IMG/VR virus record: IMGVR_UViG_3300037346_000608
Location: 1-63,128 of that record
Strand: one strand, 5' to 3'
DNA length: 63,128 bases
From: a virus
The translations under genes and the position numbers were made by a program. How positions within the stretch are numbered: position 1 is the first letter of the stretch; each line of letters begins with the position of its first letter. Below the pieces are notes generated by a model. It was not told the origin of the DNA. It made no database searches and worked only from the letters and a program-made list of their open reading frames with translations. This document shows, piece by piece, positions 33,243-41,541 of this stretch.

Positions 33243-34370
33243 TTAATGGCTATCCTCTACGTCGTTTTTCTCACTATAAATTAAATAATCTGGGTTAATT
33301 ACCTTTGCAACTTTCGGTCTCTCTCCAGTATGATACTTAATAACAATCCCTTCATGAGGTACTTTGGTTCCTCCAATATTGTTTTTAAATACAAAGGAGT
33401 CTTGTACTTCTTGAGACCAATTACCAAAGTGCAGTATTTCAACATAAGGTAATTCTAAAATATCGGCGATCAATAGTTTTGAATTAATTGTAGATAAATA
33501 TTCTCCATCTTCTTTAACATCAAATCCAACGAATTTAATATCGGTTAAACCATATTCATAGTTCTTTTGAATTCCTGCGCCATAAATTTCACCGTATATT
33601 GTAATACCATCACCAATTTCTGGTTCCATTGCTACACTTTTAACATAAGCCCAAAGTTTAGCTTTAATTCCATATTTTTCTTCAATGGTTCTCCATATAT
33701 CAGTTGAATAGAATCCTTGAGAATCACTACCTTTCTCTACATTATGTGAACCATATACAAATTCATAGTCAATCCACTTATCAGCTAGTTTAAAGAATCT
33801 CTTAACCTTATCCCAAAATGATAATTTAATTTTCTTTACAATACCGTAACGTGCATTTGTTCCATGAATCTTACGTGTAATTTCTACAGTGTCTTCTTCA
33901 GTAAACAGTCCAACCACATTCTTTAAGTTTGGAAACTTATAGTAAACATGGAAGTTTGGATTGTCTTGGTATCTTACTTTTTTACCTCCAGCCAATTGTA
34001 CTTGTCTAACAGGTGGTTCATATTTAAAGATATCTAATGCTTCCATTAAATCCTTACCTTCGTTATTATAACCAATTGGTAAAAACTGATTAGGTATAAC
34101 TAAACACTCAGAATAAACACCACGTAACTTAACCGTTCTCACTCTACCTCCTTTACGCAAGTAATTGGTTACATCCATTGCATCTGATAATCCTTGAGGA
34201 ATGACAGCGTCAGTTGTTGATATTCCAACTAAGTCGGCTTCTTTGTATTCGCCCTTTTTAACAATAGCATTCCAACCGCCAACAACTATTAATTCAATAT
34301 TGTCAGCTCCTTCAATTGCTTTTAATTCTGTTATCTTTCCAACGTAACAAACCGAATTTTGATTTTCCAT
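33243..34370 (-). CDS. RNA ligase of the DRB0094/Rnl5 type, 375 aa
   Basis: Residues 1-100 form an OB-like N-terminal domain (VCYVGKITELKAIEGADNIE), as in the DRB0094 ligase family. The nucleotidyltransferase part has ITRKIHGTNARYG with the adenylated lysine at 167, YEFVYGSHNV, ITIYGEIYGAG, FVGFDVKEDGEYL and HEGIVIKYH. It joins 5'-phosphate to 3'-hydroxyl RNA ends using ATP. It is headed by promoter copy 3. Together with tRNAs, cREC and 2H phosphoesterase it may repair tRNA cut by host nucleases. Confidence 0.9.
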   Translation of the reverse strand: MENQNSVCYVGKITELKAIEGADNIELIVVGGWNAIVKKGEYKEADLVGISTTDAVIPQGLSDAMDVTNYLRKGGRVRTVKLRGVYSECLVIPNQFLPIGYNNEGKDLMEALDIFKYEPPVRQVQLAGGKKVRYQDNPNFHVYYKFPNLKNVVGLFTEEDTVEITRKIHGTNARYGIVKKIKLSFWDKVKRFFKLADKWIDYEFVYGSHNVEKGSDSQGFYSTDIWRTIEEKYGIKAKLWAYVKSVAMEPEIGDGITIYGEIYGAGIQKNYEYGLTDIKFVGFDVKEDGEYLSTINSKLLIADILELPYVEILHFGNWSQEVQDSFVFKNNIGGTKVPHEGIVIKYHTGERPKVAKVINPDYLIYSEKNDVEDSH

Positions 34371-34460
34371 AGTTTTAAATTATAATATAAATATAATCAA
34401 TTTAATTGGGATCTGAAAATATTTCTAGGACTTTTTTCTCAATTTTAGTAAAGTTTTAAG
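34366..34460 (-). promoter_or_regulatory. repeated promoter-like module, copy 3
   Basis: The core matches copies 1, 2 and 5 (TTGATTATATTTATATTATA on the minus strand), then an A-rich GAGAAAAAAGTCC block upstream. It lies directly before the RNA ligase start. Confidence 0.65.
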
Positions 34461-34479
34461 CCTAGTACTAAACTACATA

Positions 34480-34932
34480 TTATACGATTTTTTCTTCATA
34501 TGTTTTCTTCCACTGCATCCAAGGCTTAGTATCAAGTTCAACTGCGCAAATTACTTTCCACCAAACGAAAAGCTTTCTTTCTGACCAGTCTTCATATTTT
34601 TCAATAAGAGCTGCAGTTTCATTAATCTTACCTTGATAAAACTCAACGGTTTTAATAAGTTCAGCATTCTCTTTTTCAATCTCATTGATTTTTTCTGCAG
34701 CTTGTGGTGAAAGTACGCCACTTAGTGCTTGTAAAAGTACTGCTTCATTAAGAGTACGAATCTTATTTAAGTTAGTATTAACAGCAGGAATAATCTCATT
34801 ATGCTTATCTTTATACATTCGAAGATCACGAGTAAATCCGTTATAATTTTTCTGTAATTCAGGATCATTCACTTCATCATGGAAAGCTTTCATTAAGGCT
34901 TCAACTGGATTGTGTTTTTTATCTTTGCTCAT
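34480..34932 (-). CDS. hypothetical coiled-coil protein, 150 aa
   Basis: Charged helical protein; residues 50-115 are probably coiled coil (AAEKINEIEKENAELIKTVE). The C-terminus has tryptophan-rich FVWWKVICAVELDTKPWMQW. No family recognised. Confidence 0.65.
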   Translation of the reverse strand: MSKDKKHNPVEALMKAFHDEVNDPELQKNYNGFTRDLRMYKDKHNEIIPAVNTNLNKIRTLNEAVLLQALSGVLSPQAAEKINEIEKENAELIKTVEFYQGKINETAALIEKYEDWSERKLFVWWKVICAVELDTKPWMQWKKTYEEKIV

Positions 34933-34983
34933 ATAATGTATTTTAAAATGTTTATTTAAGTGTCCTAGTCTTTTGATTCATAA

Positions 34984-35154
34984 CTATCTATTTTTAATTG
35001 TATTGGAATACATTACCATAAGGTCTAATGAGGTTTTCCAGTTATCTCTTAATTCTCTTCTTTTTTTAAATTTCCACCAAGAAGTATTATAGTATTCTTC
35101 TTTATATTTTAAAGCGTGTTTTAAATATAAATCTTCAAAATAGTTCATTTTCAT
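34984..35154 (-). CDS. hypothetical basic protein, 56 aa
   Basis: A 56-residue ORF (MKMNYFEDLYLKHALKYKEE, WWKFKKRRELRDNWKTSLDL) with basic helical character. It fills the gap between two genes and has no competing frame. Function unknown. Confidence 0.55.
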   Translation of the reverse strand: MKMNYFEDLYLKHALKYKEEYYNTSWWKFKKRRELRDNWKTSLDLMVMYSNTIKNR

Positions 35155-35156
35155 AA

Positions 35157-35366
35157 TTATAAGTTTTTATTAATCCAATCATCAATATTCCATCTATCAG
35201 AAAATTCATTGTGAAATTTTATTATTAATTCTCTAATCTCTTCTCTACCCAAACTTTGTTTGGTTGATGTTATGTCAAATACTTTTTCTTTATCAATAGA
35301 TAATGAAGCTGATATTAAACTACCTCCTTTTCCTAGTTCTATTCCTTCTGGTGATGAATTTGGCAT
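35157..35366 (-). CDS. hypothetical protein, 69 aa
   Basis: Short protein (SPEGIELGKGGSLISASLSI, then GREEIRELIIKFHNEFSDRW). The front half is glycine/serine-rich and the end helical. It is the small neighbour of the 35.2 kb genes; no function inferred. Confidence 0.55.
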   Translation of the reverse strand: MPNSSPEGIELGKGGSLISASLSIDKEKVFDITSTKQSLGREEIRELIIKFHNEFSDRWNIDDWINKNL

Positions 35367-35389
35367 GATTTTATTTTTTTTGTTCTTCC

Positions 35390-35821
35390 TTAATTAATTC
35401 TATAAATTAGTCCCTTGTCCTTATAAATACTCAGCACCGAACCTTGACCGTGCGTGATTGCGAATTGCCATCCAAAATAATCATATACCATTGATGAAAA
35501 GCTTTCAGTCAAACCATCGATAGCATCTATTTCATTTCCTTCGCTACTTGCAAGTTCCCATAAAAGATTTGTAACATGAAGTGCACGCTCTGAATATGTT
35601 TTATAATGACGAGCGTCATATACTTTCTGTCTTTCAAGTACAAATTCCATTAGGGTACTAAATGAAGTCTCATCTGTAAAATGATTCTTAATTCTTTGTG
35701 CTCTTGTTCGTTCAATTGCATCCCTTTGTGCAAGTTTAGCAAAGTACACTTCCATTGATTTTTTACCTTCTGGGCTTTTCATCCATTCTAAGCCCTGTTT
35801 TAACGTTTCGTTTGCGTTCAT
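35390..35821 (-). CDS. hypothetical protein, 143 aa
   Basis: Helical, basic N-terminal half (MEVYFAKLAQRDAIERTRAQ) and a C-terminal beta stretch (FGWQFAITHGQGSVLSIYKD). Not recognised. It belongs to the accessory run headed by promoter copy 4. Confidence 0.65.
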   Translation of the reverse strand: MNANETLKQGLEWMKSPEGKKSMEVYFAKLAQRDAIERTRAQRIKNHFTDETSFSTLMEFVLERQKVYDARHYKTYSERALHVTNLLWELASSEGNEIDAIDGLTESFSSMVYDYFGWQFAITHGQGSVLSIYKDKGLIYRIN

Positions 35822-35826
35822 ATTTT

Positions 35827-36171
35827 TTATTTTTCAAATTTTACGATGTTAGGATATTCACTCATAAATCCAATACGATAGCCAATCGTATGAAATGTAT
35901 AAGTTGAATCTTGTTGAATTTGACCGTACCGGTCGCTTGAATTAAAATTACCATATAGTAATTCATCTTCCAATTTTAAAGCTCCTGCTTCAGTAAAGAT
36001 AAGGTAATAAGAATAAACGTTACCATTCCCATCGCTATCAGTGATACGTTCCTTTCCAGTCACCTTTGTTTTGATAGACTGTTTATTACTATATCCTGAG
36101 ATAGTAAATGCGATAGAGCCCATTATAAGAGATAGGACTAAAATAAAAATAAGTTTGTTAGATTTAAACAT
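35827..36171 (-). CDS. exported or membrane-anchored protein, 114 aa
   Basis: The start is taken at MFKSNKLIFILVLSLIMGSI because the frame upstream of it translates the promoter module. Residues 6-25 form a signal anchor. The rest is a beta-rich outer domain (NVYSYYLIFTEAGALKLEDE). It is the first gene behind promoter copy 4, suggesting early expression and action at the cell envelope. Confidence 0.65.
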   Translation of the reverse strand: MFKSNKLIFILVLSLIMGSIAFTISGYSNKQSIKTKVTGKERITDSDGNGNVYSYYLIFTEAGALKLEDELLYGNFNSSDRYGQIQQDSTYTFHTIGYRIGFMSEYPNIVKFEK

Positions 36172-36268
36172 ATTTAATTGTTTTATAATTATAAATATAA
36201 AACAATTTTTTGGGAATTGAAAATAATGGGGAGACTTTTTTCTCCCCATTATGAAAAAGTTATTAACA
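36172..36268 (-). promoter_or_regulatory. repeated promoter-like module, copy 4, with hairpin
   Basis: The AT-rich core (TTATATTTATAATTATA on the minus strand) is present in a shorter form. The A-run block sits in the loop of a strong hairpin with arms GGGGAGA and TCTCCCC (36227-36246). GTTATTAACTTTTTC follows upstream, as in copies 1, 2 and 5. The hairpin could terminate upstream transcription. Confidence 0.6.
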
Positions 36269-36269
36269 A

Positions 36270-36410
36270 TTACTTTCCTTGTCCTTTGTAAGCTTTCTTG
36301 TAATGTTTGGACTTTTTACTTTTGCTAGTCTTAGTCTTTGAGTGAACACCCGGTCTACTTACCTTAGATGTAACGCGCTTAGATAAACTATTACCGTTTG
36401 CCTTTGCCAT
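36270..36410 (-). CDS. small very basic protein, 46 aa
   Basis: A 46-residue ORF (MAKANGNSLSKRVTSKVSRP to YKKAYKGQGK) with about one third Lys/Arg. It is likely to bind nucleic acid or ribosomal RNA. The start is preceded by A-rich sequence and the stop lies inside promoter copy 4. I recognise the type as a small phage basic protein but not its function. Confidence 0.65.
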   Translation of the reverse strand: MAKANGNSLSKRVTSKVSRPGVHSKTKTSKSKKSKHYKKAYKGQGK

Positions 36411-36415
36411 TTTAG

Positions 36416-36613
36416 TTAAAGTTTTTTATATTTTTTATCAGCCTCTATAATTAAATATACCCAAAGTACACCAAGAGGCAGTACTAAAAGTATTGTTAAC
36501 AATAAAAACTTTTTTCTTTTACTATAGATTTGTAATTGTTGCTTGGTTTTAACTAAATATACTGTGTGACCTGTGATTATAAAATCCCTAAATCCATTAA
36601 TTATTAATTGCAT
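36416..36613 (-). CDS. small membrane protein, 65 aa
   Basis: A hydrophobic helix at about residues 35-58 (FLLLTILLVLPLGVLWVYLI) follows a basic stretch, and the end is KKYKKL. It is probably anchored in the inner membrane with basic ends in the cytoplasm. Function unknown. Confidence 0.6.
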   Translation of the reverse strand: MQLIINGFRDFIITGHTVYLVKTKQQLQIYSKRKKFLLLTILLVLPLGVLWVYLIIEADKKYKKL

Positions 36614-36641
36614 TACAAACTATACATAAAAATTATTTATT

Positions 36642-37346
36642 CTAATTCTTTTTATTTCTTCTATCATTCTCTTCTTCGTAAACTTGAATAAGATCATCTA
36701 CTATAGGATCTCTATGATTTTTTAATAAAGTAATACCTGCAAGACGTTTAATCTTTTTTGAACAACTATATAAAAATTTAAAACCAGAGTCACGCTTATT
36801 CTTAAGATCAACCTGACCGTCATCACCGCATATAATCATCTTGGATCTTAATCCTACACGAGTAACGATCATTTCCATTTGTTCATTAGTTACGTTTTGT
36901 GCTTCATCTACAATTACACAACTGTCAAGAAATGTCCTACCCCTCATGAATGATAATGGTACTATTTCAATTTGACCCCTTTGTATATAAGCATCCACCT
37001 TTTCTTTGTCATATAAAATGTACATGTTTTGGTAAATTGGTTGTACCCACGGATCCATTTTTTGATGGAGATCACCAGGTAAGAATCCTATTTCTTCCTT
37101 TGATACAGTTGGTCTTGTAATAATAATCTTTTCAAATTCCTTGCGAAATAAACCGTCTAATGCAATTTGACATGCTAACAAAGTTTTCCCACTACCTGCT
37201 TTACCTGCTATTAATGAAATAGTATTTTGTAAAATAAGTTCCTTTGCTGCTTTTTGTTCTTCGTTAAGTGATATTTTAAATTTTATTGGATTTTTTATAA
37301 TCTTCTTTTCACGAAATATTTCGTCGTCATGGCGTCTGGCTGTCAT
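36642..37346 (-). CDS. phoH: PhoH-like ATPase, 234 aa
   Basis: Walker A is LIAGKAGSGKT near residue 47, Walker B is CVIVDEAQNVT, and between them PTVSKEEIGFLPGDLHQKMD is the PhoH signature. LITLLKNHRDP-like and VEE segments close the fold. PhoH proteins are RNA/DNA helicase-related ATPases widely found in phages; their role in infection is not settled. The N-terminal 25 residues are basic. Confidence 0.92.
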   Translation of the reverse strand: MTARRHDDEIFREKKIIKNPIKFKISLNEEQKAAKELILQNTISLIAGKAGSGKTLLACQIALDGLFRKEFEKIIITRPTVSKEEIGFLPGDLHQKMDPWVQPIYQNMYILYDKEKVDAYIQRGQIEIVPLSFMRGRTFLDSCVIVDEAQNVTNEQMEMIVTRVGLRSKMIICGDDGQVDLKNKRDSGFKFLYSCSKKIKRLAGITLLKNHRDPIVDDLIQVYEEENDRRNKKN

Positions 37347-37388
37347 ATCATTTTAATTTTTTTAATAACACTTCATAATTAGCGTTAT

Positions 37389-38036
37389 TTATGGTTTAGA
37401 ATTATAGTGTTTTACCGGTTCTGAAACCTTTGGTTCAACTATTAAATTACCAACTTTAGGATTTTCCTGTACAACGGTAGGCTCCTTAGGTGCATCAACC
37501 GTTACCGGTTGTATTACATCAAGAACTTCAGTACTAGGTTCAGTTGGAATTTCTATAGGTTCTTCTATAGATAGAGCCTCAGCCAATTCTTCATTTGGTT
37601 GAGCAGGCCTAATATAATCAACTAGAGATTTTATAAACCCTAATGCAATAACAGGTAGAATTGCACCTGATACGATTGAGAGTATTCTTTTTTGTGTAAT
37701 AAGGTCTTCTTCTTGTAGTCCAAATAGTTCAATCCAATCTTTAAAATTTTCTAAGTGAGTATACGCATAAAACATATTACCTTGGATTTGCATTGCAGTA
37801 AGAAGTATAAATAAAAACCATACAAGTGTCTTGCTTGTCTTTTCTAAAACTATGATTGATGCAAGTGATGCTGCTGCACCTATTTCAAAAGCAATTGCTA
37901 ATGATACCGCTAACCATCGTGGGTTTGACATTTTAAAAAATTCTATAACATGAAGGGTTGATATAAGAGATACAATAACATAGAGTCCTATCATAGTACT
38001 TAAGATAAATCCTTTTGTAAATTTTTCTGTGTTCAT
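37389..38036 (-). CDS. four-helix membrane protein with proline-rich tail, 215 aa
   Basis: Hydrophobic helices are visible at about residues 9-29, 38-62, 68-90 and 115-138. The C-terminal 65 residues are rich in Pro, Glu and Val (EEPIEIPTEPSTEVLDVIQP). The tail is probably disordered and cytoplasmic. No family recognised; an upstream TGAATAAATATT could serve as promoter. Confidence 0.7.
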   Translation of the reverse strand: MNTEKFTKGFILSTMIGLYVIVSLISTLHVIEFFKMSNPRWLAVSLAIAFEIGAAASLASIIVLEKTSKTLVWFLFILLTAMQIQGNMFYAYTHLENFKDWIELFGLQEEDLITQKRILSIVSGAILPVIALGFIKSLVDYIRPAQPNEELAEALSIEEPIEIPTEPSTEVLDVIQPVTVDAPKEPTVVQENPKVGNLIVEPKVSEPVKHYNSKP

Positions 38037-38047
38037 ATAATTTAGTT

Positions 38048-38182
38048 TTAATATTTATTCACCAATAATACTGTATTTACATAATGGTAAATCAGCACCG
38101 CTATTAGTAAACTTGTGGATGGAACCTTGTCAGTTCCATCTAATGGTGCATATCCATTTGTTTACCTTTTACTTTCAAACAT
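38048..38182 (-). pseudogene. decayed tail-fibre-like fragment
   Basis: From MFESKR a TAA stop interrupts the frame. It then continues TNGYAPLDGTDKVPSTSLLI, the signature of phage tail-fibre repeats (xNGYAPLDGxGKVPSxYL), with TAA where glutamine (CAA) is usual. It then runs into unrelated sequence. The segment includes a hairpin (GATGGAAC/GTTCCATC, 38118-38140). It is a relic of a tail-fibre gene. Confidence 0.65.
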
Positions 38183-38215
38183 ATTTTATATTTTATTTAA
38201 ACTTTAATACTCTTA

Positions 38216-38542
38216 TTAGTTTTTCGTGCCATATTTAGTTTGAAAATATTTATTGATTCGATTACTTAACCTTACTCTTGGATCATTTATATTTATGTTC
38301 ATAACTGAATATGGTACAACAAAACCAAAACTTAAAAATATTCGTCTTGAATTAAACTCGTTTGTCCAATGTTTATATAAGGAAGCTTCAAAACAATATA
38401 AATCCTTTTGTTTTATATTTGAGTACTCATCACCAATATAAATATCATAATCGTGAGATAATACACATATATTACATTTATAATTAATGTAACCCGCAAT
38501 AGACGCGTCATAATGTGGTTTTATTTTACCACCTTTATTCAT
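38216..38542 (-). CDS. short 2OG-Fe oxygenase-like protein, 108 aa
   Basis: The best start is MNKGGKIKPHYDASIAGYIN, four bases from the preceding stop; longer frames overlap the upstream gene. PHYD (H-x-D), LYCFEASLYKHWTNEF (second histidine) and SRRIFLSFGFVVPY (R and beta strand) follow the aspartyl-hydroxylase-like beta-helix. The N-terminal part is missing compared with usual domains, so it may be a minimal or truncated enzyme. Confidence 0.55.
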   Translation of the reverse strand: MNKGGKIKPHYDASIAGYINYKCNICVLSHDYDIYIGDEYSNIKQKDLYCFEASLYKHWTNEFNSRRIFLSFGFVVPYSVMNININDPRVRLSNRINKYFQTKYGTKN

Positions 38543-38543
38543 G

Positions 38544-39122
38544 TCAACCGCCTGGTTGAGGCGGGATGTATCCTGGGAAACAACCACCAACTCCACCATT
38601 TTTAGCAATCTTTGATTCTATTATACGTGCTACCTGTAAACAAGGAATACCAAAAGAATCACCGCTTCCACTAGTTGGAGTTGGTACTCCGGTTAAAATT
38701 TGTTGTTCACCTGTAAGTAAACATTCCTTCAAAAGAATTTCTGCAAATATTGCACCAGGTGACGTAAGAGTACAACTATTTGTTAAACAGATTCTAAGAA
38801 GTCCTTTATTAACAATATGTCCACCCGTTGTAGTATATTGAAGTATGTCGATGTCAAATCCTCTTGAGCCAGTAGGTACATCTGGGTACCAAAAGTTTAC
38901 AACTACACAATCAAACTCATTTGTTAATTGAATTTGGATGTCACAAAATTGATCTAGGTCAAGTGGTTTTTCATCAGCTCCAAAAAACTGAATATCAATA
39001 CAAGCAGAAGTACCTTGCATAATATATTTAATACAATCTACCTGTGCAATTATTCTACCACAGATAGTTAATGCACAGGTTGGATCTCCGGGTGTTGGTA
39101 CCCCTGGTATGATGTTATTCAT
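38544..39122 (-). CDS. probable structural or appendage protein, 192 aa
   Basis: Beta-rich, cysteine-containing protein with a PGVPTPGDPTCALTICGRII start and repeated PTP/GG turns. The last residues GGCFPGYIPPQPGG are proline/glycine rich. The layout, next to a tail-fibre relic and an oxygenase, suggests a virion appendage or decoration protein. I cannot name a family. Confidence 0.6.
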   Translation of the reverse strand: MNNIIPGVPTPGDPTCALTICGRIIAQVDCIKYIMQGTSACIDIQFFGADEKPLDLDQFCDIQIQLTNEFDCVVVNFWYPDVPTGSRGFDIDILQYTTTGGHIVNKGLLRICLTNSCTLTSPGAIFAEILLKECLLTGEQQILTGVPTPTSGSGDSFGIPCLQVARIIESKIAKNGGVGGCFPGYIPPQPGG

Positions 39123-39409
39123 TACTTCATCTCCAATATTTTTATTTCTTTTTCAATCGCGGTTTGGCGTTGAACATCAAAGATCTTACGGTCCGTTGCT
39201 TGGATCATTCTTTTTTCTGCATTAAGACCTTCGATCTTAAGGTCAGTTGTAGTTGGAAGTTTCATAATTAAATCTATGTTACTCTTTGACTCCTTTTTAA
39301 GTCTGTCGAGTTCTCGGTCTACACCACAAGATTTAAAATATAATAGGATTAAAAGTACAGTGATTACCTTACTACCATGTTCTTTAAAAAATTGATTAAT
39401 CTTATTCAT
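39122..39409 (-). CDS. small membrane-anchored coiled-coil protein, 95 aa
   Basis: One helix at residues 13-28 (KVITVLLILLYFKSC) is followed by a charged helix likely to form a coiled coil (TAIEKEIKILEMK). It touches the neighbouring gene at its stop. The arrangement recalls spanin or Rz-like inner-membrane proteins, but the evidence is only architectural. Confidence 0.55.
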   Translation of the reverse strand: MNKINQFFKEHGSKVITVLLILLYFKSCGVDRELDRLKKESKSNIDLIMKLPTTTDLKIEGLNAEKRMIQATDRKIFDVQRQTAIEKEIKILEMK

Positions 39410-39418
39410 AATATAATT

Positions 39419-39673
39419 TTAGTTTTCTGTCTTTCCTTTAGGGACTCTATGATAATTTTGTGTTGACCATGGGTCACTGCTTGCACAATCACAGTCATCA
39501 ACGTGTTCACCACACCTAGGACAATAATCAACGTTATCATCTACATAATCCTGTGCATCTTTTTCTGTCTTTTTATCAGACTTATCTTCAATCTCAATAT
39601 TCTCTATATGATCTACAGGCTTATGTCTCTGACCTTCAGTAACAAAGACTTCAAATGAATGAATATGTTTCAT
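39419..39673 (-). CDS. leader-bearing zinc-finger-like protein, 84 aa
   Basis: It begins MKHIHSFEVFVTEGQRHKP with a likely cut at VTE|G. After an acidic linker comes YCPRCGEHVDDCDCASSDPW, a metal-binding cluster of four cysteines. It lies far from the main leader block, supporting the idea that the leader is a mobile address tag rather than a local operon feature. Confidence 0.78.
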   Translation of the reverse strand: MKHIHSFEVFVTEGQRHKPVDHIENIEIEDKSDKKTEKDAQDYVDDNVDYCPRCGEHVDDCDCASSDPWSTQNYHRVPKGKTEN

Positions 39674-39691
39674 TATTTAATTTTATTTGTT

Positions 39692-40435
39692 TTATATATT
39701 CTGGGGTAATGGGTTTAGTTCATGATATTTTTTTACTAGAGATAGGAATTCTTTCCCATGTTCTTTAATATCATCCCATGTTACTTCAAATATTTGAGGT
39801 TCATCATTTTCAACAGCAATCCAAATTTCACCACCTTTAGGTTTTATACCATGCATTTCCCAATAGGCTAGGAAATATGCTGCGATTTGCATAAAGTAAT
39901 TTTTAATCCACTCTTTCTTTTTCCGTTTACGACTAGTCTTAAAATCTAAGATGAGTAGATGAGATAAATAGTTCTCATAAATATTATCTACCCTACCAGC
40001 ATACCCTCCCATCTGGTGTGAGTAGAGCGTTGCCTCGATGCTTACAATTCGGTTGATTCGGTTAAAAAGTCCATTATTATAAAAACTATAAAAGAGTCTA
40101 CGACCAACCTCGAGCTCTTCGTTGGTGAATCCTTCATCCTTTGCAAATTCTATGATTTTGTCCTGTGCATCCCGAATTCTTTTACCATTATCCTCTAAAT
40201 TGGATCCTAAATAAAATTCTATCATTTGATGCATAATAGTTCCACGATTTGCTGAAAATTTTGAAATACGATCTGCCTCTTCTTCACCAACTCTCTTTCG
40301 CCAATCATCTATGCCTGAAGAATCTGTCATACTACCTAATACAGTAGTAACTGATGGGTATTTATTTTCACCAATGATATAGTACCTCTTGTCATTAATT
40401 GTTTCAGTTAATGTTAATGATTCTGCTGTTGCCAT
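39692..40435 (-). CDS. MGME1-like PD-(D/E)XK exonuclease, 247 aa
   Basis: YPSVTTVLGSM near residue 28, RGTIMHQMIEFYL, IEATLYSHQMGGYAGRVDNI and LLILDFKTSRKRKKKEW carry the RecB-type nuclease motifs: H, D, D-x-K and a following glutamine in YFMQIAAY. These match mitochondrial-genome-maintenance exonuclease-like proteins of large phages. It would trim single-stranded DNA ends in recombination or replication. Confidence 0.88.
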   Translation of the reverse strand: MATAESLTLTETINDKRYYIIGENKYPSVTTVLGSMTDSSGIDDWRKRVGEEEADRISKFSANRGTIMHQMIEFYLGSNLEDNGKRIRDAQDKIIEFAKDEGFTNEELEVGRRLFYSFYNNGLFNRINRIVSIEATLYSHQMGGYAGRVDNIYENYLSHLLILDFKTSRKRKKKEWIKNYFMQIAAYFLAYWEMHGIKPKGGEIWIAVENDEPQIFEVTWDDIKEHGKEFLSLVKKYHELNPLPQNI

Positions 40436-40441
40436 TTGTGG

Positions 40442-40894
40442 TTAAAAGATAAAACTGATTAATTTACCAAATGATTCGCCAATACCATTCCAATATGATG
40501 TCGTAACAACATAGACTATTCTTAGGATAACAACTAATACTGTGGTTTTAATTGCTGACCATAAAAACGGTATAAGTTTTATATAATCTCTATCAGGTGA
40601 TAGAATTAAAAGATATGCGCCAGCTTTTGGTATTTCTTCTATCTCAGGTGATATTGCATCAGCAATTCCCATATCAAGAAACAGTTGATCATATTCTCTA
40701 AGTTTCATAAGAATATAACCCTCTTTTGATATAGGTTGAGTTATAACTTCTTCTGGTAAATTTATAACAGTATAAATTCTACCTATCCAATCAACCCTGA
40801 AGTTAGATTGATTGAGAAGCATTTCATTTTCTTTGGCAATGGTTCTAACTTTTCGCCAAATATTAATTTCGCCTATAAGATCTTTTATGTACAT
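40442..40894 (-). CDS. hypothetical membrane-associated protein, 150 aa
   Basis: The first 100 residues are soluble-looking. A hydrophobic segment at about 108-130 (FLWSAIKTTVLVVILRIVYV) and a second near the end anchor it. It lies between the exonuclease and the sigma factor. No family recognised. Confidence 0.65.
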   Translation of the reverse strand: MYIKDLIGEINIWRKVRTIAKENEMLLNQSNFRVDWIGRIYTVINLPEEVITQPISKEGYILMKLREYDQLFLDMGIADAISPEIEEIPKAGAYLLILSPDRDYIKLIPFLWSAIKTTVLVVILRIVYVVTTSYWNGIGESFGKLISFIF

Positions 40895-40905
40895 AATATT
40901 TTATT

Positions 40906-41541
40906 TTATGCGTATTGAGGTTTAGCAAACAATTTCATTTGCTCCAATTGTTTTTTAACAATATTCCTACCTCTAAAAATACGATTTTTTACAGTTTGTA
41001 GATTAATATCATTTTCATATTCTAGCATAATAGCTAGGATATCTCCATATGATTTATGATTTAAGAATCTTTCTACCATGTATCTCTTATACATAGGAGG
41101 GAGAGCATTAATAGCTTCCCTGGTTAATCTAACCTGTTCAGTGATAGTGTCTTCCTCGGCCCAGAAATCATCTTCGCTTTTAATCATAATATTAGGATCC
41201 AAATCCATACCGGGCATAGGTGGTTCAATACCTGCATCGGTAAATACATTAATACTTATCTTCTTATTACGAAAGCGAATCCAACCAATACATTCATTAT
41301 ACGCAATACGATAAGCCCATGTAGTAATTTGATAAGTCTCATCATATTGATCAATCTTAAGATACACTGTGGTTAATGTTGTTGATGCAATGTCATCAGC
41401 AATAGTTGGATCTTTTACAATATTATTAATATAAGACCATAAACCTGGTCTCATTTTTTTGTAAAGTTCATTGTAAACTCGCTCCGACCTTGTCTTTTTG
41501 AATTCAATTGCTAATTCTTTGTATGTTTTACCCTTTGCCAT
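40906..41541 (-). CDS. RNA polymerase sigma factor (ECF-like), 211 aa
   Basis: Region 2 is visible as LWSYINNIVKDPTIADDIAS, then ITTWAYRIAYNECIGWIR. Region 4 is INALPPMYKRYMVERFLNHK, SYGDILAIML, then VKNRIFRGRNIVKKQL with a helix-turn-helix. An acidic linker joins them. It would redirect host RNA polymerase to phage promoters, in the role of T4 gp55. The start overlaps the phosphoesterase gene by 14 bases. Confidence 0.88.
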   Translation of the reverse strand: MAKGKTYKELAIEFKKTRSERVYNELYKKMRPGLWSYINNIVKDPTIADDIASTTLTTVYLKIDQYDETYQITTWAYRIAYNECIGWIRFRNKKISINVFTDAGIEPPMPGMDLDPNIMIKSEDDFWAEEDTITEQVRLTREAINALPPMYKRYMVERFLNHKSYGDILAIMLEYENDINLQTVKNRIFRGRNIVKKQLEQMKLFAKPQYA

